A stretch of DNA of 64,000 nucleotides from Haemophilus parainfluenzae (GCF_003252755.1 NZ_QEPT01000001.1:401158-465157), one strand, 5' to 3'; shown: positions 37,654-53,032, counted from the stretch's first letter. The notes: generated by a model not told the origin, from the sequence alone. Numbers and translations are program-made.

Positions 37654-40518
37654 CTACAACGCTTCAATCGCTTTATACTGCTCTTGGATTTTTTCTAATC
37701 CTGATTGGTATTCCGCTTGTTTTTCGCGTTCTTTCGCAATCACCGCTTCAGGTGCTTTAGCCACGAAAGCTTCGTTGCTGAGTTTATTCTCGATACGTTT
37801 AACTTCATTTTGATATTTTTCAATCTCTTTAGTTAAACGCGCAAGCTCTGCTTCTTTATTGATAAAGCCAGCCATTGGTACGAGCAATTCCGCATTGCCG
37901 ACGAGTTTCGCTACCGCAAGCGGTGCAGTTTCATTTGCAGCTAATACTTGAACGTTATCTAATTTCGCCATGGCTTTTAAAAGAGCGGTCTGTTTTTCGA
38001 GAATTTTTGCGTTTTCTGCGCTTAAATTACGGAATAACAGATCTAAACCTTTGCTTGGTGCGATGTTGCTTTCTGCACGGATATTACGTACCGCAACGAT
38101 CACTTCTTTTAACCACTCAATTTCAGCTTCCGCCTCTGGATCAAAGCCGTTTTCTTCCACTTGTGGGAAAGATTGCAACATAATGCTGTCTGCAGTAATG
38201 TCCACAAATCCTTTCACTTTTTGCCAAATTTCTTCGGTAATAAATGGAATGAGTGGATGTGCTAAACGTAATAATTTTTCTAATATATGAACCAAGGTTT
38301 GGCTTGCCGCACGGATTTGTGCTGCGTTGCCGTTTGCAAATACTGGTTTAGTCAATTCTAAATACCAGTCACAGAATTGGTTCCAAGTAAACTCATAAAT
38401 CGCATTGGCACAAAGGTCGAAACGATATTGGCTTAATGAATTACGGAAAGTTTCCACGGTACGATTGAATTCTGATTGAATCCAACGATCCACTAATGAG
38501 AATTCGATCTCGCCTTCGCTTAAATCTAATTTTTCATTCGTTAAGACGAAACGGCTTGCATTCCATAATTTATTACAGAAGTTGCGGTAGCCTTCTAAAC
38601 GTTTCATATCCCAGTTGATATCACGACCGTTTGAAGCCAATGCGGCTAATGTGAAACGCAATGCGTCTGTGCCGTGAGCAGCAATGCCGTCCGCAAATTC
38701 TTTACGGGTTGCTTTAGCAATTTTCTCTGCCAATTGCGGCTGCATCATGTTGCCAGTGCGTTTTTCAAGTAAATCTTCAAGGCTGATACCGTCAATCATG
38801 TCGATTGGATCGAGCACGTTACCTTTTGATTTCGACATTTTTTGACCTTGCTCATCACGGATCAAGCCTGTTACGTACACGGTTTTGAATGGCACTTGCG
38901 GTTTGCCATTTTCATCTTTCACGAAGTGCATCGTAAACATAATCATACGCGCAACCCAGAAGAAGATGATGTCGAAGCCAGTGATTAACACATCCGTTGG
39001 GTGGAACATTTTGAGCTCTTTAGTTTGCTCTGGCCAACCTAAGGTAGAGAACGTCCATAAGCCTGATGAGAACCATGTATCTAACACGTCTTCATCTTGT
39101 TTGAGTTCAACCGCAGAATCTAAGTTGTATTTTGACCGCACTTCGGCTTCGTTGCGAGCCACATAAACGTTACCTTCCGCGTCATACCACGCTGGAATAC
39201 GGTGTCCCCACCAAAGTTGGCGAGAGATACACCAATCTTGAATATCACGCATCCAAGAGAAATAAAGGTTTTCGTATTGTTTTGGCACGAATTGGATTTC
39301 GCCGTCTTCCACTGCTTTAATCGCTACATCAGCAAGCGGTTTCACACTCACATACCATTGGTCGGTTAGCATCGGCTCAATCGGCACGCCACCACGGTCG
39401 CCATAAGGCACTTTCAAATCGTGCGGTTTGATTTCGTCTAATAAACCAAGTGCTTCAAAATCTGCCACGATTTTCTTACGCGCAGCAAAACGCTCTAAAC
39501 CACGAAAATCTGCAGGAATTGCCGCTTCATAGCCAGAAAGTGGTTTGCCATCTGTGCCGATAATTTCCGCTTCATCACGAATATCTGCGTTTAAGGTTAA
39601 CACGTTAACCATCGGCAAACTGTGACGTTTACCCACTTCATAGTCGTTAAAGTCGTGCGCAGGGGTAATTTTTACCACACCGGTACCGAATTCACGGTCT
39701 ACATATTCATCGGCAATAATCGGAATTTCACGGTTTGCCAATGGCAGAACCACTGTTTTACCGATTAAAGATTGGTAACGCTCATCTTCTGGATGCACCG
39801 CCACCGCCGTATCGCCTAACATGGTTTCTGGACGTGTAGTTGCCACCACTAAATAATCTTTACCATCTGCTGTTTTTGCACCGTTGGCTAACGGATAACG
39901 GAAATGCCAAAGGGAACCTTTGCTCTCTTTGTTTTCCACTTCTAAATCAGAAATCGCGGTATGAAGTTTTGGATCCCAGTTTACCAAGCGTTTGCCACGG
40001 TAAATCAAACCTTCTTCGTGCAAGCGCACAAACACTTCTTTTACCGCGTTAGATAAACCATCGTCCATCGTGAAACGCTCACGTTCCCAGTCGATTGAGT
40101 TACCTAAACGACGCATTTGTTGGCTGATTGTGCCACCAGAATAGGCTTTCCAATCCCAAATTTTGTTAATAAACGCTTCACGACCATAATCGTGGCGGGT
40201 TTTGCCTTCTTCTGCGGCAATTTTACGTTCCACCACCATTTGGGTGGCAATACCTGCGTGGTCTGTGCCCGCTTGCCATAAGGTATTATGCCCTTCCATA
40301 CGGTTAAAACGGATTAAGGTATCCATTAAGGTTTGTTGGAAAGCATGCCCCATGTGTAGGGAACCTGTTACGTTCGGTGGCGGAATCGCAATGCAATAGC
40401 TCGGCGCATTTTCATTTTCAGATGGTTTAAAATAACCGCTCTCTTCCCAATGTTGATAAAGGGCTTGCTCTACCGCAGACGGATTAAAACGGTCTGCCAT
40501 TTCGAATTTTTGTGTCAT
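37654..40518 (-). CDS. valS: Valyl-tRNA synthetase
   Basis: This class I synthetase charges tRNA-Val. From ATG 40518 ([21 protein letters not shown]) it has 954 residues, the usual length; nine upstream codons are open but not family-like. The HIGH motif is [14 protein letters not shown] and KMSKS is [14 protein letters not shown]. The editing domain shows [22 protein letters not shown]. The C-terminal arm ([28 protein letters not shown]) is the ValS coiled coil. In E. coli valS follows holC; here four genes on, holC is on the same strand, with a variable interval between. Confidence 0.98.
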   Translation of the reverse strand: MTQKFEMADRFNPSAVEQALYQHWEESGYFKPSENENAPSYCIAIPPPNVTGSLHMGHAFQQTLMDTLIRFNRMEGHNTLWQAGTDHAGIATQMVVERKIAAEEGKTRHDYGREAFINKIWDWKAYSGGTISQQMRRLGNSIDWERERFTMDDGLSNAVKEVFVRLHEEGLIYRGKRLVNWDPKLHTAISDLEVENKESKGSLWHFRYPLANGAKTADGKDYLVVATTRPETMLGDTAVAVHPEDERYQSLIGKTVVLPLANREIPIIADEYVDREFGTGVVKITPAHDFNDYEVGKRHSLPMVNVLTLNADIRDEAEIIGTDGKPLSGYEAAIPADFRGLERFAARKKIVADFEALGLLDEIKPHDLKVPYGDRGGVPIEPMLTDQWYVSVKPLADVAIKAVEDGEIQFVPKQYENLYFSWMRDIQDWCISRQLWWGHRIPAWYDAEGNVYVARNEAEVRSKYNLDSAVELKQDEDVLDTWFSSGLWTFSTLGWPEQTKELKMFHPTDVLITGFDIIFFWVARMIMFTMHFVKDENGKPQVPFKTVYVTGLIRDEQGQKMSKSKGNVLDPIDMIDGISLEDLLEKRTGNMMQPQLAEKIAKATRKEFADGIAAHGTDALRFTLAALASNGRDINWDMKRLEGYRNFCNKLWNASRFVLTNEKLDLSEGEIEFSLVDRWIQSEFNRTVETFRNSLSQYRFDLCANAIYEFTWNQFCDWYLELTKPVFANGNAAQIRAASQTLVHILEKLLRLAHPLIPFITEEIWQKVKGFVDITADSIMLQSFPQVEENGFDPEAEAEIEWLKEVIVAVRNIRAESNIAPSKGLDLLFRNLSAENAKILEKQTALLKAMAKLDNVQVLAANETAPLAVAKLVGNAELLVPMAGFINKEAELARLTKEIEKYQNEVKRIENKLSNEAFVAKAPEAVIAKEREKQAEYQSGLEKIQEQYKAIEAL

Positions 40519-40570
40519 TAATTTTTTCTCTTTGGTATGGTGCAATTTATTGTACCGTTATAAAAACTAA

Positions 40571-41083
40571 TTATTGTAAGGACTTATAAAAATCGTTTAT
40601 TTGTTTATCTATATCTAAATTATATTGGTTGCAAGAATCTATTTTTTCTTGCTCAGATATACTTGAAGGATGAACCCATGCACTACATTTTTTCTTTTGA
40701 CTTTCCAATTCTTTTATTCTAGTTAGGATAGAACTATTTTTTGAAGGTGCATTTTTGAACAGTTTAGTCTTTTCATTCCTTAATCTTTCATAATCACTTT
40801 CTAGTAAGTTATATTTCTTATTAATTTCATCTAGGACTATTTTATTATTTTCTATGGCACTTTTAAGAATTTGATTCTCGCTATTTAATTTATTGATGAT
40901 ACTTTCTTTCTCTATTTCCATCAGAGAAAAATGCTCAATTCTATTCTTTAAGGTCTCATTATTTATAGAGTTTATATATTGCATAAGAAAAAACATTCCT
41001 GTACTAACTGTCATAGCTGTCGCGACTACAGAACCTAAAAGCCATTTAATAGGATTATGACTAATGTTATCCTCAAAACTCAT
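40571..41083 (-). CDS. Membrane-anchored coiled-coil protein, unknown
   Basis: I do not recognise this 170-residue protein. One membrane helix lies near the N-terminus ([24 protein letters not shown], residues 14-37). It is followed by a long charged coiled coil (about 40-115) and a C-terminal part with two cysteines ([10 protein letters not shown] and DSCNQYN) and charged helices. The gene is AT-rich with many ATA and AGA codons and holds no exact USS. Its start overlaps the end of yqfB by 11 bases, and it lies 52 bases before valS. Topology and the DSxN-like spacer recall small membrane spanin or Rz-like proteins, but that is weak. It is probably a recent arrival. Confidence 0.7.
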   Translation of the reverse strand: MSFEDNISHNPIKWLLGSVVATAMTVSTGMFFLMQYINSINNETLKNRIEHFSLMEIEKESIINKLNSENQILKSAIENNKIVLDEINKKYNLLESDYERLRNEKTKLFKNAPSKNSSILTRIKELESQKKKCSAWVHPSSISEQEKIDSCNQYNLDIDKQINDFYKSLQ

Positions 41084-41399
41084 TAATAATCCCCTTGTTT
41101 ATTTTAAATCTAATAACATAAAACCGTTCTTCACTCGGATAAATCTCCCGAATCACCTCTTTCAACTCCGACAAGCTCATATTTTCCTGAGCTGCGTGCT
41201 GTTCTGTTAGATTATCAAGCATAATTGGCAACACACTTAACACTTCAATGGTGCAGAAGTATTGATTATCTTCAAATCGACCAACACGTAAGATATCACC
41301 TGCTTTAAAATGGCTTTCGGATTGATCTCGAATCGTGATGGTTTTACGCCCTGCGAGAATATCGGCTTCGAAGCGTTGATAAAAGGTAATATCGTTCAT
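41073..41399 (-). CDS. yqfB: ASCH-domain N4-acetylcytidine amidohydrolase
   Basis: This small ASCH-domain enzyme (108 residues) corresponds to E. coli YqfB, which removes the acetyl group from N4-acetylcytidine. [52 protein letters not shown] matches the family closely and includes the conserved Lys and Thr of the active site. The last residues (NKGIINEF) extend past the usual end and overlap the next gene, as if the original stop were displaced. No Shine-Dalgarno is seen: a USS, ACCGCACTTT, directly touches the ATG. Confidence 0.93.
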   Translation of the reverse strand: MNDITFYQRFEADILAGRKTITIRDQSESHFKAGDILRVGRFEDNQYFCTIEVLSVLPIMLDNLTEQHAAQENMSLSELKEVIREIYPSEERFYVIRFKINKGIINEF

Positions 41400-41475
41400 A
41401 AAGTGCGGTCACAAAAAATCTATTTTTTTATTTTGAGGGCGAATTGAGCACGCCCTCATATTGGTCAGGATAGGA

Positions 41476-42057
41476 TTATTCCTTAATCCCTCTTAATTTA
41501 TCTTTAATACGTTGAATTTCTAAGAATAAACGGCGTTCTTCTTGACGGCAAAAACTATCACCGCTTAAGCTTTTCGCATTGGCAGAACAACGAACTTCTT
41601 CGTATTGTTTTTCTAACACATTTAATACGGCTCTTTGCTGTTTACGCTCTGCACTTTCTTTTGGTGCTTTTTTAGTCACTACCACGCGTGGTTTCTGAGA
41701 GTGAGTTGCTTGTTGAGCGACAACAGTCTCTTTTTTATCCGATGCTTTCTCTGCTACATCAACCTCTTTTACTTCTTTTTTTACTTCAAATTTGACTACA
41801 TCGGATTTTACTTCTGCAGTTTTAACGTCAGCTTTAACTTCCGTGCTTTCTGTTTTTTCAGCGACTTTTTCGGCTGATTTAGTTTCAGCCACTAATTCTT
41901 TTGATTTTTCAACCGCACTTTCTGCTTTTTCTGTTGGTGCAGGTATTCTTACTGCTTTCTCAACTTGGGTTGATGTATTTTCTTTATTGTCACAAGCAGA
42001 TAATAAGGTGCTTGCGCCAAGAATAAGGCTTAAAGCCACTTTAGCGTTTAAATTCAT
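41476..42057 (-). CDS. Lys/Glu/Val-rich lipoprotein
   Basis: This 193-residue lipoprotein has the signal MNLNAKVALSLILGASTLLSAC, with lipobox LSAC; the following Asp (CDN) hints at inner-membrane retention by the +2 rule. The middle (about 30-110) is low-complexity, alternating Lys, Glu, Val and Ala (KAESAVEKSKELVAETKSAEKVAEK), likely an extended periplasmic spacer. The C-terminal 60 residues are a distinct helical domain with two cysteines (YEEVRCSANAKSLSGDSFCRQEERRLFLEIQRIKDKL). I cannot name the family. It stands between yqfB and holC in the same orientation. Confidence 0.8.
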   Translation of the reverse strand: MNLNAKVALSLILGASTLLSACDNKENTSTQVEKAVRIPAPTEKAESAVEKSKELVAETKSAEKVAEKTESTEVKADVKTAEVKSDVVKFEVKKEVKEVDVAEKASDKKETVVAQQATHSQKPRVVVTKKAPKESAERKQQRAVLNVLEKQYEEVRCSANAKSLSGDSFCRQEERRLFLEIQRIKDKLRGIKE

Positions 42058-42088
42058 GTTAATTTCCTAGGTTTTAAAGTTAAAAATA

Positions 42089-42520
42089 TTAAGTGTTTTC
42101 AGTAGAAAGCGTCCAACCTTGCGAGCGAAGAATTTTATAACGTTCACGCGCTTGGGCTTTTTGCGTTTCTTCTACTGGTACAAAATCAATTAATTGCGTA
42201 AAGCTGTGGCTAAAATCCGGCACTTCCATTTGTAAATTGATCAGCAAATCTCTACGTTGGGCATTGCGTTTGCCTTTCCAACTAATCTCAATTGGCGGCG
42301 CATATTGTGTTGCTTCGCCTGAAAGATTATGAGGAACAAACTCATTTGGATCCCGTTGCCATAATGCTTCATCAATTAAAAATGCTTGCTCTTCTGTTTC
42401 GCACGCGATTAAAACTCGCTTGCCTAAACGCCACGCTTGAGCGGCAAGATCACAGGCAAGTTGCTCAACTGTTATCTTCTTTTCTGGATTTAAGAGATAA
42501 AATTGTGCGTTTTTTGCCAT
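42089..42520 (-). CDS. holC: DNA polymerase III chi subunit
   Basis: Chi links the polymerase III clamp loader to single-strand-binding protein. The 143-residue length and the segments AQFYLLNPEKKITVEQLACDLAAQAWRLGKRVLIACETEEQAFLIDEALWQRDPNEFVPHNLSGEATQYAPPIEISW match HolC. It is divergent from fumC. In many gamma-proteobacteria holC immediately precedes valS; the intervening genes here mark this as an insertion site. Confidence 0.96.
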   Translation of the reverse strand: MAKNAQFYLLNPEKKITVEQLACDLAAQAWRLGKRVLIACETEEQAFLIDEALWQRDPNEFVPHNLSGEATQYAPPIEISWKGKRNAQRRDLLINLQMEVPDFSHSFTQLIDFVPVEETQKAQARERYKILRSQGWTLSTENT

Positions 42521-42643
42521 GATTGCGACTTCTCCATTTATCGTTTTGTAAACTGGCGGATTCTATCAAAAAAGCAGCAAAAAATAAATCATCTACAAGG
42601 TGATTAAGGTAAATAGAAAAAACACGGAAATTTTTTACCGCAC

Positions 42644-42665
42644 TTTTATGATCTACATCACAAAA
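42644..42665. promoter_or_regulatory. CRP-like site upstream of fumC
   Basis: TATGA, six bases, TCACA with A/T flanks matches the CRP consensus with one core mismatch. It lies about 100 bases before fumC, and a possible -10 TATGTT follows at 42681-42686, placing the site near -40. A USS directly abuts it (42637-42645). CRP control of a TCA-cycle enzyme would be sensible, but the motif match is the only evidence. Confidence 0.55.
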
Positions 42666-42758
42666 GTAACTTTTAACCTTTATGTTACATTCCATTCATA
42701 ACTCGTAGGTGTTAGAATTTTCAAGATTTATTTTTATTTTCGATGATAGGAGTATCAC

Positions 42759-44153
42759 ATGGCATTTCGTATTGAAAAAGACACTATGGGCGAAGTTCAA
42801 GTTCCTGCAGATAAATACTGGGCAGCACAAACCGAACGTTCTCGCAACAACTTCAAAATTGGTCCGGCAGCTTCTATGCCGCACGAAATTATTGAAGCGT
42901 TCGGTTATTTGAAAAAAGCCGCTGCTTTCGCAAACTGTGATTTAGGTGTATTACCTGCAGAAAAACGTGATTTGATCGCAACCGCCTGTGATGAAATCCT
43001 TGCAGGAAAATTAGACGACCAATTCCCGTTAGTCATTTGGCAAACCGGTTCAGGTACACAATCAAACATGAACGTGAACGAAGTGGTGGCAAACCGTGCT
43101 CACGTTTTACATGGTGGTAAATTAGGCGAAAAATCCTTCGTTCACCCAAATGATGATGTAAACAAATCACAATCTTCAAACGATACCTTCCCAACTGCAA
43201 TGCACATTGCGGCATACAAAAAAGTCGTTGAACACACTATTCCTTGTGTAGAACGTTTACAAAAAACTTTTGCACAAAAATCAGCTGCATTTAAAGATGT
43301 AGTAAAAATTGGTCGTACTCACTTAATGGATGCCACCCCATTAACATTAGGCCAAGAGTTCTCTGCATACGCAGCACAATTAGATTTCGGTTTACGTGCA
43401 CTAAGAAATACCCTTCCACACTTAAGCCAATTAGCACTTGGTGGTACTGCAGTGGGTACAGGTTTGAACACACCAAAAGGCTATGATGTGAAAGTGGCGG
43501 ATTACATCGCACAATTCACCGGCTTACCATTTGTGACTGCGGAAAACAAATTTGAAGCGTTAGCTGCACACGATGCAATCGTTGAAACTCACGGTGCAAT
43601 TAGACAATTAGCGATGAGCTTATTCAAAATTGCAAACGACATTCGTTTATTAGCCTCTGGCCCTCGCTCTGGTATTGGTGAAATCTTAATTCCTGAAAAT
43701 GAACCAGGTTCTTCAATCATGCCGGGTAAAGTGAACCCAACTCAATGTGAAGCGTTAACCATGGTGTGTGCACAAGTATTCGGTAACGATACCACTATCG
43801 CATTTGTTGGCTCACAAGGTCACTTCCAATTAAACGTATTTAACCCTGTAATGGTGGCGAATTTCTTACAATCGGCACAATTATTAGGTGATGCTTGCGT
43901 ATCATTTGATGAACACTGCGCAACCGGTATTCAACCGAACTACCCACGCATTAAACAACAATTGGAAAATTCATTGATGTTAGTAACCGCACTTAATACA
44001 CACATCGGTTACGAAAATGCCGCGAAAATTGCGAAAACTGCACACAAAAATGGAACAACCCTACGTGAAGAAGCGATTAACTTAGGCTTAGTTTCAGCCG
44101 AAGATTTCGATAAATGGGTTCGTCCAGAAGATATGGTGGGTAGCTTAAAATAA
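42759..44153 (+). CDS. fumC: Fumarate hydratase class II
   Basis: This iron-free fumarase interconverts fumarate and malate. It has 464 residues. The N-terminus [33 protein letters not shown] is typical. The signature [15 protein letters not shown] carries the catalytic serine loop, and the active-site histidine lies in [37 protein letters not shown] is also conserved. The start at 42759 follows GATAGGAGTATCAC. A simple hairpin ends the gene. Confidence 0.98.
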   Translation: MAFRIEKDTMGEVQVPADKYWAAQTERSRNNFKIGPAASMPHEIIEAFGYLKKAAAFANCDLGVLPAEKRDLIATACDEILAGKLDDQFPLVIWQTGSGTQSNMNVNEVVANRAHVLHGGKLGEKSFVHPNDDVNKSQSSNDTFPTAMHIAAYKKVVEHTIPCVERLQKTFAQKSAAFKDVVKIGRTHLMDATPLTLGQEFSAYAAQLDFGLRALRNTLPHLSQLALGGTAVGTGLNTPKGYDVKVADYIAQFTGLPFVTAENKFEALAAHDAIVETHGAIRQLAMSLFKIANDIRLLASGPRSGIGEILIPENEPGSSIMPGKVNPTQCEALTMVCAQVFGNDTTIAFVGSQGHFQLNVFNPVMVANFLQSAQLLGDACVSFDEHCATGIQPNYPRIKQQLENSLMLVTALNTHIGYENAAKIAKTAHKNGTTLREEAINLGLVSAEDFDKWVRPEDMVGSLK

Positions 44154-44175
44154 ACTCACCCCATAATTTGATGTC

Positions 44176-44203
44176 AAAGGCAGGTCTATCCTGCCTTTTT
44201 ATT
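44176..44203 (+). terminator. Terminator of fumC
   Basis: AAAGGCAGG, loop TCTAT, CCTGCCTTT plus a T-run, 22 bases after the fumC stop. Confidence 0.9.
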
Positions 44204-44251
44204 TGTTTTTTTAAAGGGCTTTTTTGTTATAATCACGGCAATATTTTTGAC

Positions 44252-44866
44252 ATGAAAAAAACTATGAAACTAAAATTTATTATTGCTGCCATTTCAGCCT
44301 TATTTTCCACCGCACTTTTTGCCCAATGGCAACCGGTTGGCAATGCTGAATACACATGGGGGCCATTCCATGTTTATACTGTCGGCTTATATTCTGAAAC
44401 GGGTTCCTATGAAAACAATGAACGTCCGTTAATGTTTTCGATTAAATATGAAAAACCAGTAGAAGGAAAAAACTTCGCCATTGCTTTAACCAAAGAAATG
44501 GAATCACAAAATTTAAGTAAAGATGACACCACGGCATGGCTCAAAAAAATGCAGGAAATCTTCCCTGATTTTTCACCAAATGACATCTTAAATTTTGTTG
44601 CCTTAGCGGATAAAGGCTATTTTGTGTTGAATGATACCGTGTTAGATCATGAATTCGATCAAAAATTTACACAAGCGTTTATTGATGTGTGGCTTTCAGA
44701 TAAAAGTAGTTTTATCAAATTACAACCGCAATTATTAGGTAAAGAAAAACCGGCTCACGATAGCAAAGAATTTCAACATCAACCGGCTAGCGAGCCTTTT
44801 GATGAAGAAAATACGATGCCGGAATTACCACCAAATTACGATTTTAAACAAGACGCAAAAGGATAA
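44252..44866 (+). CDS. Secreted chalcone isomerase-like protein
   Basis: From ATG 44252 this is a 204-residue protein with a signal peptide (KLKFIIAAISALFSTALFA, cut before QWQPVG). The body resembles bacterial chalcone isomerase-like domains: NAEYTWGPFHVYTVGLYSETGSY, RPLMFSIKYEKPVEGKNFAIAL, ALADKGYFVLNDTVLDHEFDQKFTQAFIDVWLSDKSSF. The last 40 residues are acidic and Pro-rich. Bacterial members have no flavonoid substrate and are thought to bind fatty-acid-like ligands or act structurally; the role here is unknown. A second ATG lies at 44264; codons before 44252 overlap the fumC terminator and are rejected. Confidence 0.75.
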   Translation: MKKTMKLKFIIAAISALFSTALFAQWQPVGNAEYTWGPFHVYTVGLYSETGSYENNERPLMFSIKYEKPVEGKNFAIALTKEMESQNLSKDDTTAWLKKMQEIFPDFSPNDILNFVALADKGYFVLNDTVLDHEFDQKFTQAFIDVWLSDKSSFIKLQPQLLGKEKPAHDSKEFQHQPASEPFDEENTMPELPPNYDFKQDAKG

Positions 44867-44871
44867 ACAAC

Positions 44872-44903
44872 AAGGGGGAACATGATATAGTTCGCCCTTT
44901 TCT
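44872..44903. terminator. Terminator between the chalcone-like gene and rimK
   Basis: AAGGG-GGAAC and GTTCG-CCCTT around ATGATATA with T-rich flanks, between convergent genes. Confidence 0.75.
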
Positions 44904-44904
44904 T

Positions 44905-45804
44905 TTATTGTTTCACTTGCTGTTCTAAAAACAAGATCATCTGCAAGGCAATATCAATGCCACTGGTTTTCTCAATCATTTCTAACCCCGGGCTAGCATT
45001 CACTTCAAGCACCAATAACCCTTCTTTTGAACGAATCAAATCAACACCGGCTACCGCAAGCCCTAAGGCTTTAGTTGCACGAATGGCGATGGATTTTTCC
45101 TCTTCAGTGAGTTTAACTTTTTCTGCAGTGCCACCACGATGAAAATTTGCACGAAACTCGCCGTCTTGCCCCATACGTTGCATTGTCGCTACGACTTTAT
45201 CACCGATCACAAAACAGCGAATATCTGTTCCTTTTGCCTCTTCTACAAAATCTTGTAACAAAACAGGCACATTCGCATCTTTTAACGTTTCTAAAATACT
45301 AACCGCACTTTGTGGACATTCGGCTAAGATCACACCAATACCTTGTGATCCTTTTAAGGTTTTAATAATCATTGGGGAGGTTGTCTGCTTAATGGCTTGT
45401 TTCGGCGCAACTTCACAACCCGATAAGACTGAATTTGGAACTGCAATGCCTTGTTCCAATAACATCTGCAAACTACGCCATTTATCGCGTGCGACTAAAA
45501 ACGCCAGTTCTTTATTGAGGCAATAGACACCCTTTCCTTGGAAATGACGTAATACTGCACACCCCATTTGGGTGCTTGTCGTCCCAAAGCGTGGTAACAC
45601 CGCATCATAATCAGGCAATAAATAAGGCGTACTTTCTGCATTTTGTTGATAATACAAAGAAAAGTGCGGTTGATTTTTGTCGAGTTTTAAAATGCAACGA
45701 TTAGGATCCAAAATATCCATTTGATGCCCGCAACTTTCCGCTGCTTCTTTTAAACGCTGGCAGCTATAAAGGCGAGGCTCACGGCAAAGCATCAATAATT
45801 TCAT
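44905..45804 (-). CDS. rimK: Alpha-L-glutamate ligase RimK
   Basis: This ATP-grasp enzyme adds glutamate residues to the C-terminus of ribosomal protein S6 (299 residues). [44 protein letters not shown] (ATP lysines and glycine loop), [17 protein letters not shown] and [34 protein letters not shown] are typical. It diverges from grxA. In E. coli, grxA and rimK are also neighbours, but in one direction. Rps6 itself is not in the window. Confidence 0.95.
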   Translation of the reverse strand: MKLLMLCREPRLYSCQRLKEAAESCGHQMDILDPNRCILKLDKNQPHFSLYYQQNAESTPYLLPDYDAVLPRFGTTSTQMGCAVLRHFQGKGVYCLNKELAFLVARDKWRSLQMLLEQGIAVPNSVLSGCEVAPKQAIKQTTSPMIIKTLKGSQGIGVILAECPQSAVSILETLKDANVPVLLQDFVEEAKGTDIRCFVIGDKVVATMQRMGQDGEFRANFHRGGTAEKVKLTEEEKSIAIRATKALGLAVAGVDLIRSKEGLLVLEVNASPGLEMIEKTSGIDIALQMILFLEQQVKQ

Positions 45805-45934
45805 TCAGTTATATCCTTAGGAAAAGAGGAGTTGATATATTACACCAATCACAATAATCCTGAAAAATGATTTCTGCTTTTGTGGAAATAGAGTAAAATC
45901 GCTAGGAATTTTGTTTAAATAAAAGGAAAATTTT

Positions 45935-46198
45935 ATGTTCGTAGTTATTTTTGGTCGTCCAGGCTGCCCTTATTGTGTACGTGCAAAAAACCTTGCTGAA
46001 AAATTAAAAGGTGAAGTAGCGAATTTCGATTATCGCTATGTAGATATTATCGCTGAAGGCATTTCTAAAGCAGATTTATCAAAATCTGTCGGTAAAGAAG
46101 TGGAAACTGTGCCACAAATCTTTATTGATGAAAAACCAATCGGCGGTTGCACTGATTTCGAAGCATTAATGAAAGAACAATTTAACGTTGTGGCTTAA
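45935..46198 (+). CDS. grxA: Glutaredoxin 1
   Basis: This dithiol glutaredoxin reduces ribonucleotide reductase and mixed disulfides using glutathione. It has 87 residues with the active site FGRPGCPYCVRAKNLAEKL, the TVPQIFIDE cis-proline loop and IGGCTDFEALM for glutathione. It is preceded by AAAAGGAAAATTTT as ribosome site and ended by an inverted USS pair. Confidence 0.96.
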   Translation: MFVVIFGRPGCPYCVRAKNLAEKLKGEVANFDYRYVDIIAEGISKADLSKSVGKEVETVPQIFIDEKPIGGCTDFEALMKEQFNVVA

Positions 46199-46214
46199 TT
46201 ATTGCTAAAAACAT

Positions 46215-46246
46215 AAAAGTGCGGTTAATTTCAACCGCACTTTTTT
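46215..46246. terminator. Inverted USS pair between grxA and lacZ
   Basis: AAAAGTGCGGTT and AACCGCACTTTT flank AATTTC, two bases before the lacZ stop. It is shared by convergent genes. Confidence 0.92.
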
Positions 46247-46247
46247 A

Positions 46248-50595
<4,348 letters not shown>

Positions 50596-50622
50596 TTTGC
50601 CTTCCTCGAAAAGAATGAGTAT

Positions 50623-50650
50623 AAAAAAATCCGCTTATTTAAAGCGGATC
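50623..50650 (-). terminator. Terminator of ptsHI-crr
   Basis: On the minus strand ATCCGCTT, loop TAAAT, AAGCGGAT then TTTTTTT, 17 bases after the crr stop. Confidence 0.92.
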
Positions 50651-50666
50651 TTTTAGTCTATAAATC

Positions 50667-51167
50667 TTATTTTGTTAAACTTAAAACAACAGATTCTCCA
50701 GCAATCACTTCACCAGATTTTTTCTCGATAGATGAGATTTCATCCATGTTAGAGATAACAACTGGTGTTAAAACTGATTTTGCTTTTGATTCTAATGTTG
50801 CTAAATCAAATTCGATTACTGTGTCACCGCGTTTTACACTTTGACCTTCTTGTGCGATGCGAGTGAATCCTTCACCTTTTAATTCAACGGTATCAATACC
50901 GAAGTGAACGAATAATTCAACACCCTCTTTTGATTCCATTGAAAATGCATGGTTGGTTTCAAAAATTTTACCAATTACACCATCAACAGGCGCCACAATT
51001 TTGTTACCTGTTGGGCGAATTGCGATACCATCACCCACGATTTTTTCAGAGAAAACAACATCTGGCACATCTTCGATATTCACAATCTCACCAGAAAGTG
51101 GCGCATAAATTTCGACTTCCACTGTTTTGTTTTCTTTTGAACCAAATAATTTGTCAAATAAGCCCAT
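50667..51167 (-). CDS. crr: PTS glucose-specific EIIA component
   Basis: EIIA(Glc) passes phosphate to sugar-specific permeases. In its phosphorylated form it activates adenylate cyclase, so it links sugar supply to cAMP and, in Haemophilus, to competence. It has 166 residues. The phosphorylated histidine is in [45 protein letters not shown] carries the second histidine. It is last in ptsHI-crr, 59 bases after ptsI, and is followed by a strong terminator. Confidence 0.98.
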   Translation of the reverse strand: MGLFDKLFGSKENKTVEVEIYAPLSGEIVNIEDVPDVVFSEKIVGDGIAIRPTGNKIVAPVDGVIGKIFETNHAFSMESKEGVELFVHFGIDTVELKGEGFTRIAQEGQSVKRGDTVIEFDLATLESKAKSVLTPVVISNMDEISSIEKKSGEVIAGESVVLSLTK

Positions 51168-51226
51168 TTTAATCTCCTATCTATTAAAGATGGCTAGTAT
51201 TTTAACGTAAAACTCTTTTTTTGTAT

Positions 51227-52954
51227 CTAGTTTAACGATTTTTCTGCTAAAAAAGCTTGAATTAATTGCTCAATTTCAGCAGCGGTTGGTTTTTGTAATG
51301 CTTCATCAGCTAAGGCTTTGACCTCTTGATAATTCACATGACGAATTAATTTTTTAATACGTGGCACAGAAATTGCACTCATACTAAATTCATCTAAGCC
51401 CATACCGAGTAACAATAAGGTCGCACGTTCATCACCGGCTAACTCACCACACATACCAGTCCATTTACCTTCTGCATGAGAGGCATCAATCACTTGTTTG
51501 ATCAAGCCAAGTACTGAAGGTGACATTGGGTTATATAAGTGAGAAATTAATTCATTACCACGGTCAACGGCTAAGGTATATTGCGTTAAATCGTTTGTAC
51601 CAATACTGAAGAAATCGACTTCTTTTGCTAAGAATTTCGCATTCACTGCTGCAGATGGGGTTTCAACCATGACACCCACTTGAATGTTTTCATCAAAAGC
51701 TTTACCTTCCACACGTAATTCTGCTTTTAGGGTTTCCAATACAAATTTTAATTCGCGAATTTCTTCTACCGAAATAATCATCGGGAACATCACGGCAAGT
51801 TTACCAAATGCAGAAGCACGTAATACCGCTCTTAATTGCGCATGTAAAATTTCACGACGATCAAGGGCAATACGCACTGCACGCCATCCTAAGAATGGGT
51901 TCATTTCTTTTGGTAAATTTAAATATGGAAGCTCTTTATCACCGCCGATATCCATAGTACGTAATACCACTAGACGACCTTCCATTGCTTCAACCACTTC
52001 TTTATAAGCAATGAATTGCTCTTCTTCGCTCGGTAATTGATCGCGATCCATAAAGAGGAATTCTGTACGGTATAAACCTACCCCTGCTGCACCATTACGA
52101 TGAGCCCCTTCGCAATCGCGAATCGTACCAATATTGGCTACCACGTCGACTTTATGACCATCAAGGGTCACCGCTGGTAAATCTTTTAATTTTGCTAACT
52201 CTGCTTTTTCTTCAGCGAGTTTTGCTTCTAAGGTTTTTAATTCATCAATTTCAGCTTGAGTCGGATTCACGTAAACACGATTGTTTACCGCATCTAAAAT
52301 AAGATAATCACCTGTATTCACGCGTGCGGTGACATCATTTGTCCCAACAATGGCCGGCAATTCAAGTGAACGAGCCATAATTGAGGTATGCGATGTTCTA
52401 CCACCAATATCCGTTATAAAACCTAATACTTTTTCTAAATTTAATTGAGCGGTTTCTGATGGAGTTAAATCATAAGCCACAAGGATGGATTCTTCGGTAA
52501 TATCACCAAGATCCACAATATGCATGCCTAAAATATTTTTGATTAAACGATTACCGATATCGCGAATATCACCTGCACGTTCTTTTAAGTATTCATCATC
52601 AATTTCTGACAACATTTCAACTTGTTGATCGATGATTTTACTTGCTGCCACACTTGCATTCACTTTATGTGAACGGAGATAATCAATAATCTCTTCTTCT
52701 AATTCTTCATCTTCAAGGATCATTAAATGTCCTTCAAAGATAGCTGCTTTTTCTTCACCTAAGGATTTTAATGCACGTTGATGAATAGAATTAAGCTGCT
52801 CAACAGCGGCTTCACGACCAGCATAAAAACGGGCAACTTCTGCCTCAACTTGATCTTCTGAAATTTTTTGCGTATCAAGAACAATTTTTTCTTCTTTTAA
52901 TACTAAGGCTTTACCAAAAACGATACCTGGTGACGCTGGAATACCTGTAATCAT
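51227..52954 (-). CDS. ptsI: PTS enzyme I
   Basis: This is the first phosphotransferase of the PTS; it takes phosphate from phosphoenolpyruvate to HPr (575 residues, the E. coli length). The active histidine is in [21 protein letters not shown]. The PEP-binding barrel shows [65 protein letters not shown] and the catalytic cysteine in [14 protein letters not shown]. It follows ptsH after 78 bases. Confidence 0.99.
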   Translation of the reverse strand: MITGIPASPGIVFGKALVLKEEKIVLDTQKISEDQVEAEVARFYAGREAAVEQLNSIHQRALKSLGEEKAAIFEGHLMILEDEELEEEIIDYLRSHKVNASVAASKIIDQQVEMLSEIDDEYLKERAGDIRDIGNRLIKNILGMHIVDLGDITEESILVAYDLTPSETAQLNLEKVLGFITDIGGRTSHTSIMARSLELPAIVGTNDVTARVNTGDYLILDAVNNRVYVNPTQAEIDELKTLEAKLAEEKAELAKLKDLPAVTLDGHKVDVVANIGTIRDCEGAHRNGAAGVGLYRTEFLFMDRDQLPSEEEQFIAYKEVVEAMEGRLVVLRTMDIGGDKELPYLNLPKEMNPFLGWRAVRIALDRREILHAQLRAVLRASAFGKLAVMFPMIISVEEIRELKFVLETLKAELRVEGKAFDENIQVGVMVETPSAAVNAKFLAKEVDFFSIGTNDLTQYTLAVDRGNELISHLYNPMSPSVLGLIKQVIDASHAEGKWTGMCGELAGDERATLLLLGMGLDEFSMSAISVPRIKKLIRHVNYQEVKALADEALQKPTAAEIEQLIQAFLAEKSLN

Positions 52955-53032
52955 ACTTTTACCTTCCGAGACAATTATTAAAGGTTAGATAAACAATAGC
53001 CACAGAATAAGAATTCTGTGGCTAATCGTTAA

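Noticed and set aside
11032..46246. Recurrent inverted nonamers as insertion-sequence ends or a CRISPR-like array
   Set aside because: They are USS cores; spacing is irregular, no transposase is present, and no regular spacer pattern exists.
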